A DNA stretch of 64,000 bases from the NCBI RefSeq assembly GCF_017094485.1, contig NZ_CP064786.1, positions 2,170,001 to 2,234,000 on the forward strand, in the 5' to 3' direction. Below are positions 44,822-53,680 of the stretch, piece after piece. Position 1 is the first letter of the stretch; the number at the start of each line of letters is the position of its first letter. The position numbers and the translations under genes are program-made. This stretch comes from Natranaeroarchaeum sulfidigenes (GTDB lineage: Archaea > Halobacteriota > Halobacteria > Halobacteriales > Natronoarchaeaceae). A model generated the notes under the pieces. It searched no databases. It was not told where the DNA came from and was given only the letters and a program-made list of their open reading frames with translations.

Positions 44822-46057
44822 ATGACCGACCATGCCGACTCGCCGCCGATCCGGCGGCTGGCCGACTGGGACGCCGATCTGCTCACACGGCTCGCGACCG
44901 AACACGGAACACCCCAGTACGTGATGGATCTGGATCGCGTAAAGCAAAACTACGCCCGCTTTTCGGCGGCGTTTCCCGGCGCCCACGTGATGTACGCGGC
45001 GAAAGCTCACACCGGGAGCGCCGTCCTCGAAGCCTTACTGGAGGTCGGTGCGGACATCGAGTGCGCCGCGTGGGGCGAACTCCAGCGCTCGATCGAGGCG
45101 GGCGCTGATCCGAACACGCTCCAGTACACTGCGGTCAACCCGCCGGACCACGACCTCGATTACGCCGTCGACCTCGCCGAGGACGCACCGGGGCTCACGA
45201 TTACGATCGGCGCAAGAGACACGCTCGATCGGCTGGCCGAGCGGGGCTACGACGGACGGGTCGCCATCCGGATCAATCCCGGCATCGGGACCGGCCACCA
45301 CGAGAAGGTCGCCACGGGCGCTGACGCGAAGTTCGGTATCCCCTACGAGCAGGTCCCCGAGGTCGCAGACCGCGTTCGAGAGGAGTTTGATCTTGTCGGC
45401 CTGCACGCCCACGCGGGCAGTGGTGTTCTGACCGACGGCCTCGAAGACCACTGCAAAGCCATCGAGCGCGTCGGCGAGATGGCGCGACGGGTTGGCGACG
45501 ACGAGCTGGAGTTCGTCGATGTCGGGGGGGGCTACGGCGTCCCCTATCGCGAGGAGGAACCGCCGCTCGATCTGGACGTCGCCAGCGAGATGGTCCGCGA
45601 TGCGGTCGGCGAGCTCGATGCGACGCTCAAACTCGAACCGGGCCGCTACATCGTCGCGGACGCCGGGCTGATCCTCACCACTGTAAACACGATCAAGGAA
45701 GCGCCCGATACCACAGTGGTCGGCGTCGACGCCAGCCTCGCAACGCTGGTTCGCCCGGCGATGTTCGGCTCGTATCACCCGATGTACAACGTCTCCGCGC
45801 CCGAGCGAGATCCTCACGAGGTGACCGTCGGCGGTCCCGTCTGTACCAGCGCGGACGTCTTTGCCCACGACCGACCCATCGCGCGACCCGAGCGCGACGA
45901 CGTGCTCGCCATCGGGAACGCTGGCTCCTATGGGTACGAACTCGCGAGCCAGTTCCACTCCCAGCCACGTCCGCCCGAGATCGCACTCGAAGATGGTGAG
46001 GTCCGCGTTGCTCGCCGCCGTGAGACGCTGGACGACGTGACCCGCGTCGAGCAGTAA
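44822..46057 (+). CDS. lysA: Diaminopimelate decarboxylase
   Basis: 411 residues in the PLP alanine racemase-like barrel: catalytic lysine in VMYAAKAHTGSA, HAHAGSGVLTDG, FVDVGGGYGVPY, KLEPGRYIVADAG, the active-site Cys in GGPVCTSADVF and GNAGSYGYE. It turns meso-diaminopimelate into lysine. The genes that follow are an unknown small gene and a DapE-like peptidase gene; dapA, dapB, dapD and dapF are not seen here. Confidence 0.93.
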   Translation: MTDHADSPPIRRLADWDADLLTRLATEHGTPQYVMDLDRVKQNYARFSAAFPGAHVMYAAKAHTGSAVLEALLEVGADIECAAWGELQRSIEAGADPNTLQYTAVNPPDHDLDYAVDLAEDAPGLTITIGARDTLDRLAERGYDGRVAIRINPGIGTGHHEKVATGADAKFGIPYEQVPEVADRVREEFDLVGLHAHAGSGVLTDGLEDHCKAIERVGEMARRVGDDELEFVDVGGGYGVPYREEEPPLDLDVASEMVRDAVGELDATLKLEPGRYIVADAGLILTTVNTIKEAPDTTVVGVDASLATLVRPAMFGSYHPMYNVSAPERDPHEVTVGGPVCTSADVFAHDRPIARPERDDVLAIGNAGSYGYELASQFHSQPRPPEIALEDGEVRVARRRETLDDVTRVEQ

Positions 46058-46098
46058 CGAACGCAAGCTGCTTTTGACCGCGGTGCCAACCGTGGAAC

Positions 46099-46497
46099 AT
46101 GACTGACTACCGGGCGAACTACGCGCTCTGTTCCATCAACGAGTATCTCGGCCCCGACGAGGGGAGTCTCGATCTTTCGTGGGCGACGTTCGGCGGCAAC
46201 CGGACGTCGGAATACGAGTTTTCCGTCCCAGTGGAGGACGTGACCGACGTGTACGTCGAGCTACAGGCTTACGACGTCGGAGCCTTCGGCCACGAGATCG
46301 TCCTTAACGGCGAGGCCCTCGGCGGGTTCGACATCCCACCGGGCAGCGGGTGGCAGTACTGGATGGATAGTCCCGCAGAGATGCCGCTACAGGCCGGCGA
46401 GAACACGCTGCGCATCCGCCGCGACGAGGACAGCAGGGACGCGTTCGCGATCGGGACCGTCGTCGTCAACTGGAAGGAGGTTCGGGAAAGCGAATGA
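46099..46497 (+). CDS. Small conserved-type beta protein between lysA and dapE
   Basis: 132 residues, no signal peptide. Several beta strands and the pattern FGHEIVLNGEALGGFDIPPG, then GENTLRIRRDEDSRDAFAIGTVVVNW suggest a jelly-roll or carbohydrate-binding-like sandwich. I do not recognise the family. It overlaps the DapE-like gene by 4 bp (ATGA), so it belongs to the lysine operon. Confidence 0.8.
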   Translation: MTDYRANYALCSINEYLGPDEGSLDLSWATFGGNRTSEYEFSVPVEDVTDVYVELQAYDVGAFGHEIVLNGEALGGFDIPPGSGWQYWMDSPAEMPLQAGENTLRIRRDEDSRDAFAIGTVVVNWKEVRESE

Positions 46498-47573
46498 GCT
46501 TCGACATCGAACGGTTCCACGCCGACGCAGTACAGACGCCCTCCCACGAGTCCGTCGCCGAGATGCGTGAGTTGCTTGTCGAACAGCTCCGTGTCGCGGG
46601 CCACGAGCCCGAAGTAGACGACCTTGGAAACGTCGTCGCGACGCGAGGAGCCGACGCTGGCCCACACATCGTCCTGAACACTCACATGGACACCGTCCCA
46701 CCACACCTGCCCTACGACCGGGACGGGGACATCGTCCACGGGCGCGGCGCCTGCGACGCGAAAGGCCCACTCGCAGCCCTGCTCGCCGCCTTTCTAGAGG
46801 TGAAGGTCGACGGTGGGCGACTCACGCTGGCGATTACACCGGACGAGGAGACCACGCAAACGGGCGCGAAGGCGCTGAGCGAGCGCCTCGACGCGGACGC
46901 CTACATCGTTGGCGAGCCGACGGGCCTCGACGTCTGTATCGGCGCGCGTGGCCAGTGCGAGGGTCGGATACTGATCGAGGGGGAGAGCGGACACGCCGCA
47001 GATGTCGACCGATCACGAAACCCGATCCACGCCGTTGCGACGGTACTCCGGGCACTGGAGACCTACGACGAGGCCGAGGGGCCGGACGATGATCCGGTGC
47101 TCGGCGAGCCGAAACTGACGCCCACGGTACTCGCTGGCGGCAACGCGCCGAACCGCGTGCCCGACCGGGTAACGATCACGTTCGACCGTCGGAACGTGCC
47201 ACCCGAGACCAGCGAGACGTTCGCGGCCGGGCTACAGACCCACCTCGATCACCACCTCACCGAGCCGATCACAGCCAGGGTCGAGTTGATCCGACCCGAC
47301 ACGCCGTTTCCCGATCCCTTTGTCACCGACGAGGAAGCCCCGCTCGTCGAGCGGCTTCGAGCGGCGAGTGGCGGCGAGGTCCGGGCGTTCGGCGCTGCCA
47401 CCGAGGCATCGTACTTCGCCCGCGACGCCCCGACTGTGGTGTTCGGTCCCGGCGTGCTTGCCGACGAGGACGGAGCAGTAGCACACTCCGAGCGCGAGTA
47501 CGTCTCGCTGGAGGAGGTTCACGCGGCGAGCGATGCAGTCACTGAGACGGTCGAGTCGCTTCTCGGCGAGTAA
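46494..47573 (+). CDS. dapE: M20 peptidase, likely succinyl-diaminopimelate desuccinylase
   Basis: 359 residues: metal motif NTHMDTVPPH, GRGACDAKGPLAA, catalytic glutamates in PDEETTQTGA, then GEPTGLDVCIGARGQ and the dimer domain. It could be DapE, ArgE or LysK-type; the operon with lysA makes DapE most likely. It would release diaminopimelate from the succinylated or acetylated intermediate. Confidence 0.85.
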   Translation: MSFDIERFHADAVQTPSHESVAEMRELLVEQLRVAGHEPEVDDLGNVVATRGADAGPHIVLNTHMDTVPPHLPYDRDGDIVHGRGACDAKGPLAALLAAFLEVKVDGGRLTLAITPDEETTQTGAKALSERLDADAYIVGEPTGLDVCIGARGQCEGRILIEGESGHAADVDRSRNPIHAVATVLRALETYDEAEGPDDDPVLGEPKLTPTVLAGGNAPNRVPDRVTITFDRRNVPPETSETFAAGLQTHLDHHLTEPITARVELIRPDTPFPDPFVTDEEAPLVERLRAASGGEVRAFGAATEASYFARDAPTVVFGPGVLADEDGAVAHSEREYVSLEEVHAASDAVTETVESLLGE

Positions 47574-47645
47574 GCCGACGAGAAGACTACAATCAGCGTT
47601 TGAGCCTACGGCAGTTTAACTGTGCTACCAGTTCTCGCTACGCGT

Positions 47646-48431
47646 ATGCAACGACGCAAACTACTGCTCGCGAGCGGTGCAGTGGCATCGACCGCGCTTG
47701 CCGGCTGCCTCGGCGGCTCCGATGCCGAGGAAGAACCCGGCGACGACACCGACAGCTCCGAGCGAACGATCACGGTCTCGGAATCCGGTGAGGTACATGC
47801 CGACCCCGACCTTGCAGTCTTGCAGGTCGGAGTCGAATCTACTGGTGACGACGCCGAGGCCGTCCGGGACGACCTCGCCGAGCGCGGCGACGCTCTCTAC
47901 GACGCGCTCGTGGCATACGGGATCGACGAAGAGGAGATTACGACCGATCAGTTCCGGATCCGCGACCAGATCGACCACGAGCAGATGCGCGAGGACGGCG
48001 TCGAACCGGACTCCGAGGAGGAGGTCGAACCGTACGTCTACTACGTCGGCACTCACGCCTATCGCGTCGAGGTCCACGCGGTCGACGACGCGGGGGACGT
48101 GGTCGACACGGCGGTCGACGCGGGAGCGGATACGGTCGGCCGGATCGAGTTCACGCTCTCGGAGGAAAAGCAAGAGGAGCTACGACAGGGCGCGCTAGAA
48201 GAAGCAATCGAGGACGCCGACGCGGAGGCCGAGTTCATCGCCGATCAGGTCGACGCCACGGTGGTGGAGGCGAAACACGTCGACACGTCAGGCGGCGACG
48301 TCAGCCCGGTCCACGAGGAGTACGACGTTGCGGAAGACGACGACGCCGCAGATACGGCACCCGAAACCACGCTCGAACCGGACGACGTGACGGTAAGTGC
48401 GTCCGTCGATATTAGATACGAGATGGAGTGA
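47646..48431 (+). CDS. SIMPL-domain Tat lipoprotein
   Basis: ATG 47646 gives 261 residues with signal MQRRKLLLASGAVASTALAGC. After an acidic linker comes a SIMPL/DUF541 domain (ITVSESGEVHADPDLAVLQVGVEST, DALVAYGIDEEEITTDQFRI, YRVEVHAVDDAGDVVDTAVDAGAD). The family is periplasmic or outer-face and of unclear function. An Asp/Glu-rich stretch precedes the last strand. It is followed by the convergent purB. Confidence 0.85.
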   Translation: MQRRKLLLASGAVASTALAGCLGGSDAEEEPGDDTDSSERTITVSESGEVHADPDLAVLQVGVESTGDDAEAVRDDLAERGDALYDALVAYGIDEEEITTDQFRIRDQIDHEQMREDGVEPDSEEEVEPYVYYVGTHAYRVEVHAVDDAGDVVDTAVDAGADTVGRIEFTLSEEKQEELRQGALEEAIEDADAEAEFIADQVDATVVEAKHVDTSGGDVSPVHEEYDVAEDDDAADTAPETTLEPDDVTVSASVDIRYEME

Positions 48432-48452
48432 GCAGTCCGGACGACGGCTCGC

Positions 48453-49835
48453 TTACTCGACGTCGTCGACGAGTCGATCAGCGATCCCGACGTAGGTTTC
48501 CGGCGAGAGCGCCTTCAGCTCGGCCTCGACGTCGTCGTCGATATCGAGCTCCTCGAACAGCGCGCGGAAGTCCTCGATCGTCACACGTTCGCCGCGGGTG
48601 AGGGCTTTGACCTGTTCGTAGGCGTCCTCGTGGCCCTCACGCCGCAGGATCGTCTGGACGGCCTCGCCGATGATTTCGGGCGTGTTCCGGAGCTCATCGC
48701 GCATGACCTGCTCGTTGGGGGCGACCTTGTCGAGGCCGGTCTGGAGCTTGGTGTAGCCGATCAGACAGTGGGCGAGCGCGCCGCCGATGTTGCGCTTGAC
48801 GGTCGAATCGGAGAGATCGCGCTGGAGCCGCGAAGTCGTGATGTAGTCGGCGAGAAACTGGAGATCGGAGTTCGCCTTCGAGAGGTTCCCCTCACTGTTC
48901 TCGAAGTCGATCGGGTTGACCTTGTGGGGCATCGTCGAGGAGCCGGTTTCACCCTCGGTCGTCTCCTGTCCGAGATAGCGATCGGAGATGTAGAGCCACA
49001 TGTCGTGATCCAGATCGAGGATGATGGAGTTCGCTCGGCGAAGCGCGTCGAAGAGCGTGGCGAGATCGTCACAGGGGTTGACCTGCGTCGTCGGCGAGAC
49101 GTACTCCAGATCCAGTCCGGTGACAAAGCGCTCGGCGACCCCACGCCAGTCGATATCGGGGTAGGCCGCGACGTGAGCTGCGTAGGTGCCGCTTGCCCCG
49201 CCGAGCTTTCCGGCGAGGTTCTCGGTCGCTCGCTGCACCTCCGAGATAGCGCGGCCGAGTCGGGCAGCGTAGACGGCCATCTCCTTGCCGAAGGTCGTCG
49301 GCGTCGCGGGCTGGCCGTGGGTCCGGGCCAGCATCGGGAGGTCCCGGTACTCCCGGGCGAGTTTCGTGAGATCGTTACGCGCGCTCAGCAGTTCGGGGAG
49401 CACGACCTCCTCCATCGCGTCGCGGACGAGCAGTCGGTGGGCGACGTTGTTGACGTCTTCGCTCGTCAGCCCGAAGTGGATCCACGGTGAGATGTGTGCA
49501 ATGTCCTCGGAGAGTTCGTGACGAATAAAGTACTCGACGGCTTTGACGTCGTGGTTCGTCGCGTCGAACCCGGCGTAGCCTTCGGTTTCGAGCTTCTTGA
49601 TGATGTTTGCATCTTCTTCACTGAACGTCTTATACAGCGACCGGAGCTGCTGGCGTTCTTGTGTGCCAAGCTGGAGATCGATCCCCTCTGTGTCGGCGAG
49701 CGCAATGAGATACTCGACTTCGACGCGGACGCGCGCTCGCATCAGGCCTGCTTCGCTGGCATAGGGTGACAGCGGTGCGGTGCGACCGGCGTAGCGACCG
49801 TCGAGCGGCGAGACGGCGTACAGGGATTCTGTCAT
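48453..49835 (-). CDS. purB: Adenylosuccinate lyase
   Basis: 460 residues from ATG 49835. The fumarase-superfamily signature GSSTMPHKVNPIDFE, the HFGLTSEDVNN motif and ARTHGQPATPTTFGKE are complete. It acts twice in purine synthesis, on SAICAR and adenylosuccinate. It is divergent from purNH, with a palindrome in the shared upstream region. Confidence 0.95.
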   Translation of the reverse strand: MTESLYAVSPLDGRYAGRTAPLSPYASEAGLMRARVRVEVEYLIALADTEGIDLQLGTQERQQLRSLYKTFSEEDANIIKKLETEGYAGFDATNHDVKAVEYFIRHELSEDIAHISPWIHFGLTSEDVNNVAHRLLVRDAMEEVVLPELLSARNDLTKLAREYRDLPMLARTHGQPATPTTFGKEMAVYAARLGRAISEVQRATENLAGKLGGASGTYAAHVAAYPDIDWRGVAERFVTGLDLEYVSPTTQVNPCDDLATLFDALRRANSIILDLDHDMWLYISDRYLGQETTEGETGSSTMPHKVNPIDFENSEGNLSKANSDLQFLADYITTSRLQRDLSDSTVKRNIGGALAHCLIGYTKLQTGLDKVAPNEQVMRDELRNTPEIIGEAVQTILRREGHEDAYEQVKALTRGERVTIEDFRALFEELDIDDDVEAELKALSPETYVGIADRLVDDVE

Positions 49836-49931
49836 GCGAAATGCTGGCCCGGCCGAGAGCAAAAGCGTGTCGGAACGGAGAGCCACAGATGTGAACAGAT
49901 CAGGTCTAACATCGGAGGATACAGGCGAAAT

Positions 49932-49945
49932 ATATACATGTATAT
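49932..49945. promoter_or_regulatory. Palindrome between purB and purNH
   Basis: ATATACATGTATAT is a perfect 14-bp palindrome in an AT-rich patch, 97 bp from the purB start and 59 bp from the purNH start. It may work as a bidirectional TATA region or as an operator for coordinated purine control. Confidence 0.45.
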
Positions 49946-50003
49946 GGATACTCTGGCCGGTCGTATCGCAACTACTTTTGTCGACGCGCTCGCTCTCTCA
50001 GCT

Positions 50004-51620
50004 ATGACACGGATCGCGGGCATGGCGAGCAATCGTGGCCGAAACCTCATGCACATCGCGGATATCGCGCCGGGCGGCGCGGAGTTCGCGGTCGTCCTGA
50101 CCAACGATGCCGACGCGCCGGTCGTGAAAAAAGCCGAGAAACGCGGGATTCCTACCGAAGTCGTCGAACGCGAGGACGGCGAGAGCCGGCAGGACCACGA
50201 GGCGCGCATCAACAACGCGCTGGCCGAGCACGAGTTCGATCTCGTCTGTCTCGACGGCTACATGCGGATCCTCACCGACGAGTTCCTCGACGTACAGCCG
50301 ACGACGCTGAACGTCCACCCGTCCCTGCTTCCTGCATTCCCCGGCATGGACGCGTGGGGCGACGCGCTGGATTCGGGCGTCTCCGTTTCGGGCTGTACGG
50401 TCCACGTTGTCACCGACGCGACCGACGACGAGGGCGAGGTCGTCGAGAGCGAGGTCGACGGCGGCCCGGTCGTCACCCAGGAGCCGATCCCCGTCTACGA
50501 GGGCGACGACGAGGAGACGCTTTCCGAGCGAATCCTCTATCAGGGCGAGTTTTCCGCCTACCCGCGTGCGGTGCGCTGGATCGCCGAGGGGAGCGTCGAC
50601 GTCAACCTCGACGCTGGCGAGGTCACGGTAGCCTCGGATACGGCTGAACAGCTCCCTCGGCGTCACGTCGAGACCGCCGATCGGGCGGCCGAACTCCGCT
50701 ACGGGGAGAACCCTCATCAGGACGCCGCCGTCTACGTCGACAACACCTGCGAGGAGGCCAGTATCGTCGGCGCGCCGCAGCTGAACGAGGGCGCGAAGGC
50801 GATGTCGTACAACAACTACAACGATACGGATGCCGCACTCGGCATCGTCAAGGAGTTCGACGAGCCGGCCTGCGCGATCATCAAACACACGAACCCGGCC
50901 GGCTGTGCGACCGCGGACTCCCTTGCGGAGGCCTACGAGCGCGCGCTCTCGACCGACGCGAAAAGCGCGTTCGGCGGCATCGTCGCCCTGAACCGGGTCT
51001 GTGACGTCGATACTGCCGAGCAAGTCGTCGACTCGTTCAAGGAGGTCGTCGTCGCGCCGGGCTACACCGACGACGCGCTCGACGTCCTGACCGAAAAAAA
51101 GAACCTGCGTGTCCTCGACGTCGGCGAACTCGGCGAGGGTCACGAACCGCTCACGCAGAAGGACCTCGTTGGCGGGCGACTGATCCAGCAGCGCGACGAC
51201 CAGAAACTCTCCGCCGAGGATCTGGAGATCGTCACCGAGCGCGAGCCGACCGACGAGCAGATCGACTCGATGCTGTTTGCCTGGCAGACGATCAAACACG
51301 TCAAATCGAACGCGATCCTCTTCGCCAGCGGTACCGAGACCGTCGGCGTCGGTGCGGGACAGGTCTCCCGGGTCGATGCCGTCGAGATCGCCACAATGAA
51401 AGCCGAGCGCGACGCCGAAGGCAAGTCCGCCGAGGGCGCAGTGATGGCCTCGGACGCCTTCTTCCCGTTCCCGGACGGGATCGAGAAAGCCGCAGATGCG
51501 GGTATCGAGGCCGTGATTCAGCCCGGTGGGTCAGTCAACGACGAGGACGTCATCGAGGCGGCCGACGAACACGACATCGCGATGGTGATGACCGGTCAGC
51601 GGTGTTTCCGCCACGATTGA
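50004..51620 (+). CDS. purH: Bifunctional PurN-type GAR formyltransferase / AICAR formyltransferase
   Basis: I start at ATG 50004 (MTRIAGMASNRGRNL), 538 residues. Residues about 1-200 are a GAR formyltransferase domain with LNVHPSLLPAFPGMDAW and TDATDDEGEVVE. From about 230 the AICAR transformylase domain begins (RYGENPHQDAAVYV, NNYNDTDAAL, KHTNPAGCATA). The N-terminal MGS-type IMP cyclohydrolase domain of bacterial PurH is missing; in archaea that step is done by another enzyme. The fusion is a known haloarchaeal form. Confidence 0.92.
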   Translation: MTRIAGMASNRGRNLMHIADIAPGGAEFAVVLTNDADAPVVKKAEKRGIPTEVVEREDGESRQDHEARINNALAEHEFDLVCLDGYMRILTDEFLDVQPTTLNVHPSLLPAFPGMDAWGDALDSGVSVSGCTVHVVTDATDDEGEVVESEVDGGPVVTQEPIPVYEGDDEETLSERILYQGEFSAYPRAVRWIAEGSVDVNLDAGEVTVASDTAEQLPRRHVETADRAAELRYGENPHQDAAVYVDNTCEEASIVGAPQLNEGAKAMSYNNYNDTDAALGIVKEFDEPACAIIKHTNPAGCATADSLAEAYERALSTDAKSAFGGIVALNRVCDVDTAEQVVDSFKEVVVAPGYTDDALDVLTEKKNLRVLDVGELGEGHEPLTQKDLVGGRLIQQRDDQKLSAEDLEIVTEREPTDEQIDSMLFAWQTIKHVKSNAILFASGTETVGVGAGQVSRVDAVEIATMKAERDAEGKSAEGAVMASDAFFPFPDGIEKAADAGIEAVIQPGGSVNDEDVIEAADEHDIAMVMTGQRCFRHD

Positions 51621-51687
51621 ACGGAGTGATTGAGTGCCTACGGCTCGAAAGACGACCGGAGAGAGTCTTTCGGTGTTTCCGCCACGA
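51600..51687. repeat. 17-bp direct repeat at the end of purNH
   Basis: CGGTGTTTCCGCCACGA occurs at 51600-51616, inside the last purNH codons, and again at 51671-51687 in the intergenic region, 71 bp apart. It looks like a short partial duplication of the gene end. Confidence 0.6.
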
Positions 51688-51715
51688 ATAGTTCGGAAAC
51701 TCGAAATCACCTGCC

Positions 51716-53149
51716 TCACTCCGATTCGATCGAGAGTGAATCGATTCCGGTGATCTCGAAGCGAGCGCCGCCGCTGGAACTTTCGGTTGCCACAATTTCC
51801 CAGCCGTGTGCATCGACGATCTGGTCAACGATTGCCAGCCCGAACCCGCTCCCGTGCTGTGAATCGGTGTGTCCGCGCTCGAAGATGACCTCCCCTTTGC
51901 CAGCGGGGAGTCCGACTCCGTCGTCCTCGACGTAGAATCCATCGCCGTCGTCGAGCAACCCAACCGTTACCCTCACACCCTCGCCCCCGTGGTCGGTCGC
52001 GTTCCGTAACAGGTTCTCCAGCGCCTCGCGCAGCCGTGAGGGGTCACACTCGAGCGTTGCGCTGCCCTGGATATCGAGGCGTGTTGCATCCAGAACAACG
52101 TTTCGAGCCCCCGACTGGACGAGTTCTTCGAACCCGACCTGTGATCGTTCGTCGATCGTCTCGCCTTCCTTTGCGAGCGCGAGCAGTTCGTCGATGAGCA
52201 CGGCCATCTCGGAGACTGCCTCCGACGCAATGTCGAGATACTGGCTGTCACACTCCTCACGTGCGAGGTCGATGTTCCCATCGGCAATGTTGAGGGGGTT
52301 ACGCAGATCGTGTGCGACCGTCGAGCTGAACTGCTCTAGCTGTTCGTTTTTGAGAACGAGGCTTTTCTCGTGCGATTTCTGCTCGGTGATATCGCGGGTA
52401 AATCCGGCAACATAGTCCAGGTCGCCGTTCTCGTCGAATCCCGGCCGGCATCGTGATTCGACCCACAGACGAATATCGTCGGAGTAGTTCACCCGATATT
52501 CAATCTGTAGTGGCTCTCCATCCGAAACCCGGTGCATTGCTCGCTGCACGCGGTCCCGATCGTCCTCTACCACCTGCGCGAGAAATGACTGGGGATCAGC
52601 GCGAAGCTCCTCGATCGAGTGGCCAAATGTCTCCTCGTAGGCGGAACTGGCAAACCGAAGCTCCGACCAGTCTGCCGAGAACACCCAGAGAACATCTTCG
52701 GTCGTCTCGGCGATATCCCGGAGCTGTCGATTCGTATACTCCGCCGCTCGACGTGCACGGATGTGCTCGACGTGGGTCGTGATCTTGTTGGCAAGCAAAG
52801 TAGACTGGTTGCCGATCGTCTCCTGGATGATATAATCGGTGACGCCAGCGCTGATACTCTCGCTCGCAACGGATTCGTCGCCCGTTTCGGTGAACAGTAT
52901 AAACGGGATCTCGTCGTCCTCCGCACGGACGGTCCGGAGAAAATCGAGCCCGTTTCGGTCGGGCATGTGGTAGTCGCTCAGAATGCAGTCGACGTCGTCG
53001 GTTCGAAGGATCGAAAGCCCGTCTTCGACGGATTCAGCCCTGTGGATCGTCAGATGGTCTCGTTCCCGTTCGAGACGTGTGCTGACCAGCCGAAGCAGTT
53101 CGGGGTCGTCGTTGACGTACAGAACGGAAATCGGCTCGTTCGTCGTCAC
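51716..53149 (-). CDS. Response regulator-PAS-histidine kinase
   Basis: 477 residues, soluble. A receiver domain at about 5-125 has the phosphoacceptor Asp59 (LSDYHMPD). A PAS domain follows at about 145-270. The HisKA box STVAHDLRNPLN has His280, and the HATPase part contains LENLLRNATDHGG, GLPAGKGEVIF and GSGFGLAIVDQIVDAHGW. Phosphorelay between the built-in receiver and an external kinase or regulator is likely. No partner gene is adjacent. Confidence 0.88.
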   Translation of the reverse strand: MTTNEPISVLYVNDDPELLRLVSTRLERERDHLTIHRAESVEDGLSILRTDDVDCILSDYHMPDRNGLDFLRTVRAEDDEIPFILFTETGDESVASESISAGVTDYIIQETIGNQSTLLANKITTHVEHIRARRAAEYTNRQLRDIAETTEDVLWVFSADWSELRFASSAYEETFGHSIEELRADPQSFLAQVVEDDRDRVQRAMHRVSDGEPLQIEYRVNYSDDIRLWVESRCRPGFDENGDLDYVAGFTRDITEQKSHEKSLVLKNEQLEQFSSTVAHDLRNPLNIADGNIDLAREECDSQYLDIASEAVSEMAVLIDELLALAKEGETIDERSQVGFEELVQSGARNVVLDATRLDIQGSATLECDPSRLREALENLLRNATDHGGEGVRVTVGLLDDGDGFYVEDDGVGLPAGKGEVIFERGHTDSQHGSGFGLAIVDQIVDAHGWEIVATESSSGGARFEITGIDSLSIESE

Positions 53150-53167
53150 TGTGTGGTATTTATTCTG

Positions 53168-53196
53168 CGTATAGATGAGGTTTTGGTCCGTATAGA
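53168..53196. promoter_or_regulatory. Phased direct repeat before response-regulator kinase
   Basis: CGTATAGA occurs at 53168-53175 and 53189-53196, 21 bp apart, within 50 bp of the kinase start at 53149. Two-turn spacing suggests an operator. Confidence 0.4.
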
Positions 53197-53352
53197 GGTG
53201 CGTTGGTGCCCGGAGTCAGGGAGGATAAATAACATAAACAATTATTAAGGATAAGCTCACAGTGGTAGATACGATGCTCACGTTCGTAGCAGTACGCGAC
53301 CACTCCTTCTGATCGACGTCCAGTACCCGACCGATCCGCCGCAATCCGACCA

Positions 53353-53577
53353 ATGCCAGCCAACATGCAGACGACACGACGACCAGTTAGACCGACAAGT
53401 GACGCCGCCGATCGGCACGCCACACCGGCTACAGGGACCCCCGACAGCGAGAGCGTCGTTCCCGGGGAACAGACCGGAGCAAGCGCCGATGCCCCGGCGG
53501 TGTTTGATAATACTGACGTTATACTGCCGAACCTGTTCGACCGAAACAACGCACTCGTCGCACCCGACACGGAATGA
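53353..53577 (+). CDS. Short acidic hypothetical protein
   Basis: 74 residues (MPANMQTTRRPVRPTSDAAD at the start, then Asp/Ala-rich). The bias toward G or C in third positions and the acidic C-terminal half are like neighbouring genes, but no motif or homologue is recognised. An alternative frame on the other strand (53278-53613) is less convincing. It lies alone between the kinase and the metalloprotease gene. Confidence 0.4.
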   Translation: MPANMQTTRRPVRPTSDAADRHATPATGTPDSESVVPGEQTGASADAPAVFDNTDVILPNLFDRNNALVAPDTE

Positions 53578-53680
53578 TCCAGACAACGACACGGAATGAT
53601 ATAGACACCTCACAGAGAGAGAATTCTCAGTAAACGGCCAGTATATTCATACATAATCATGCAAACCGATGAGATGAGAA

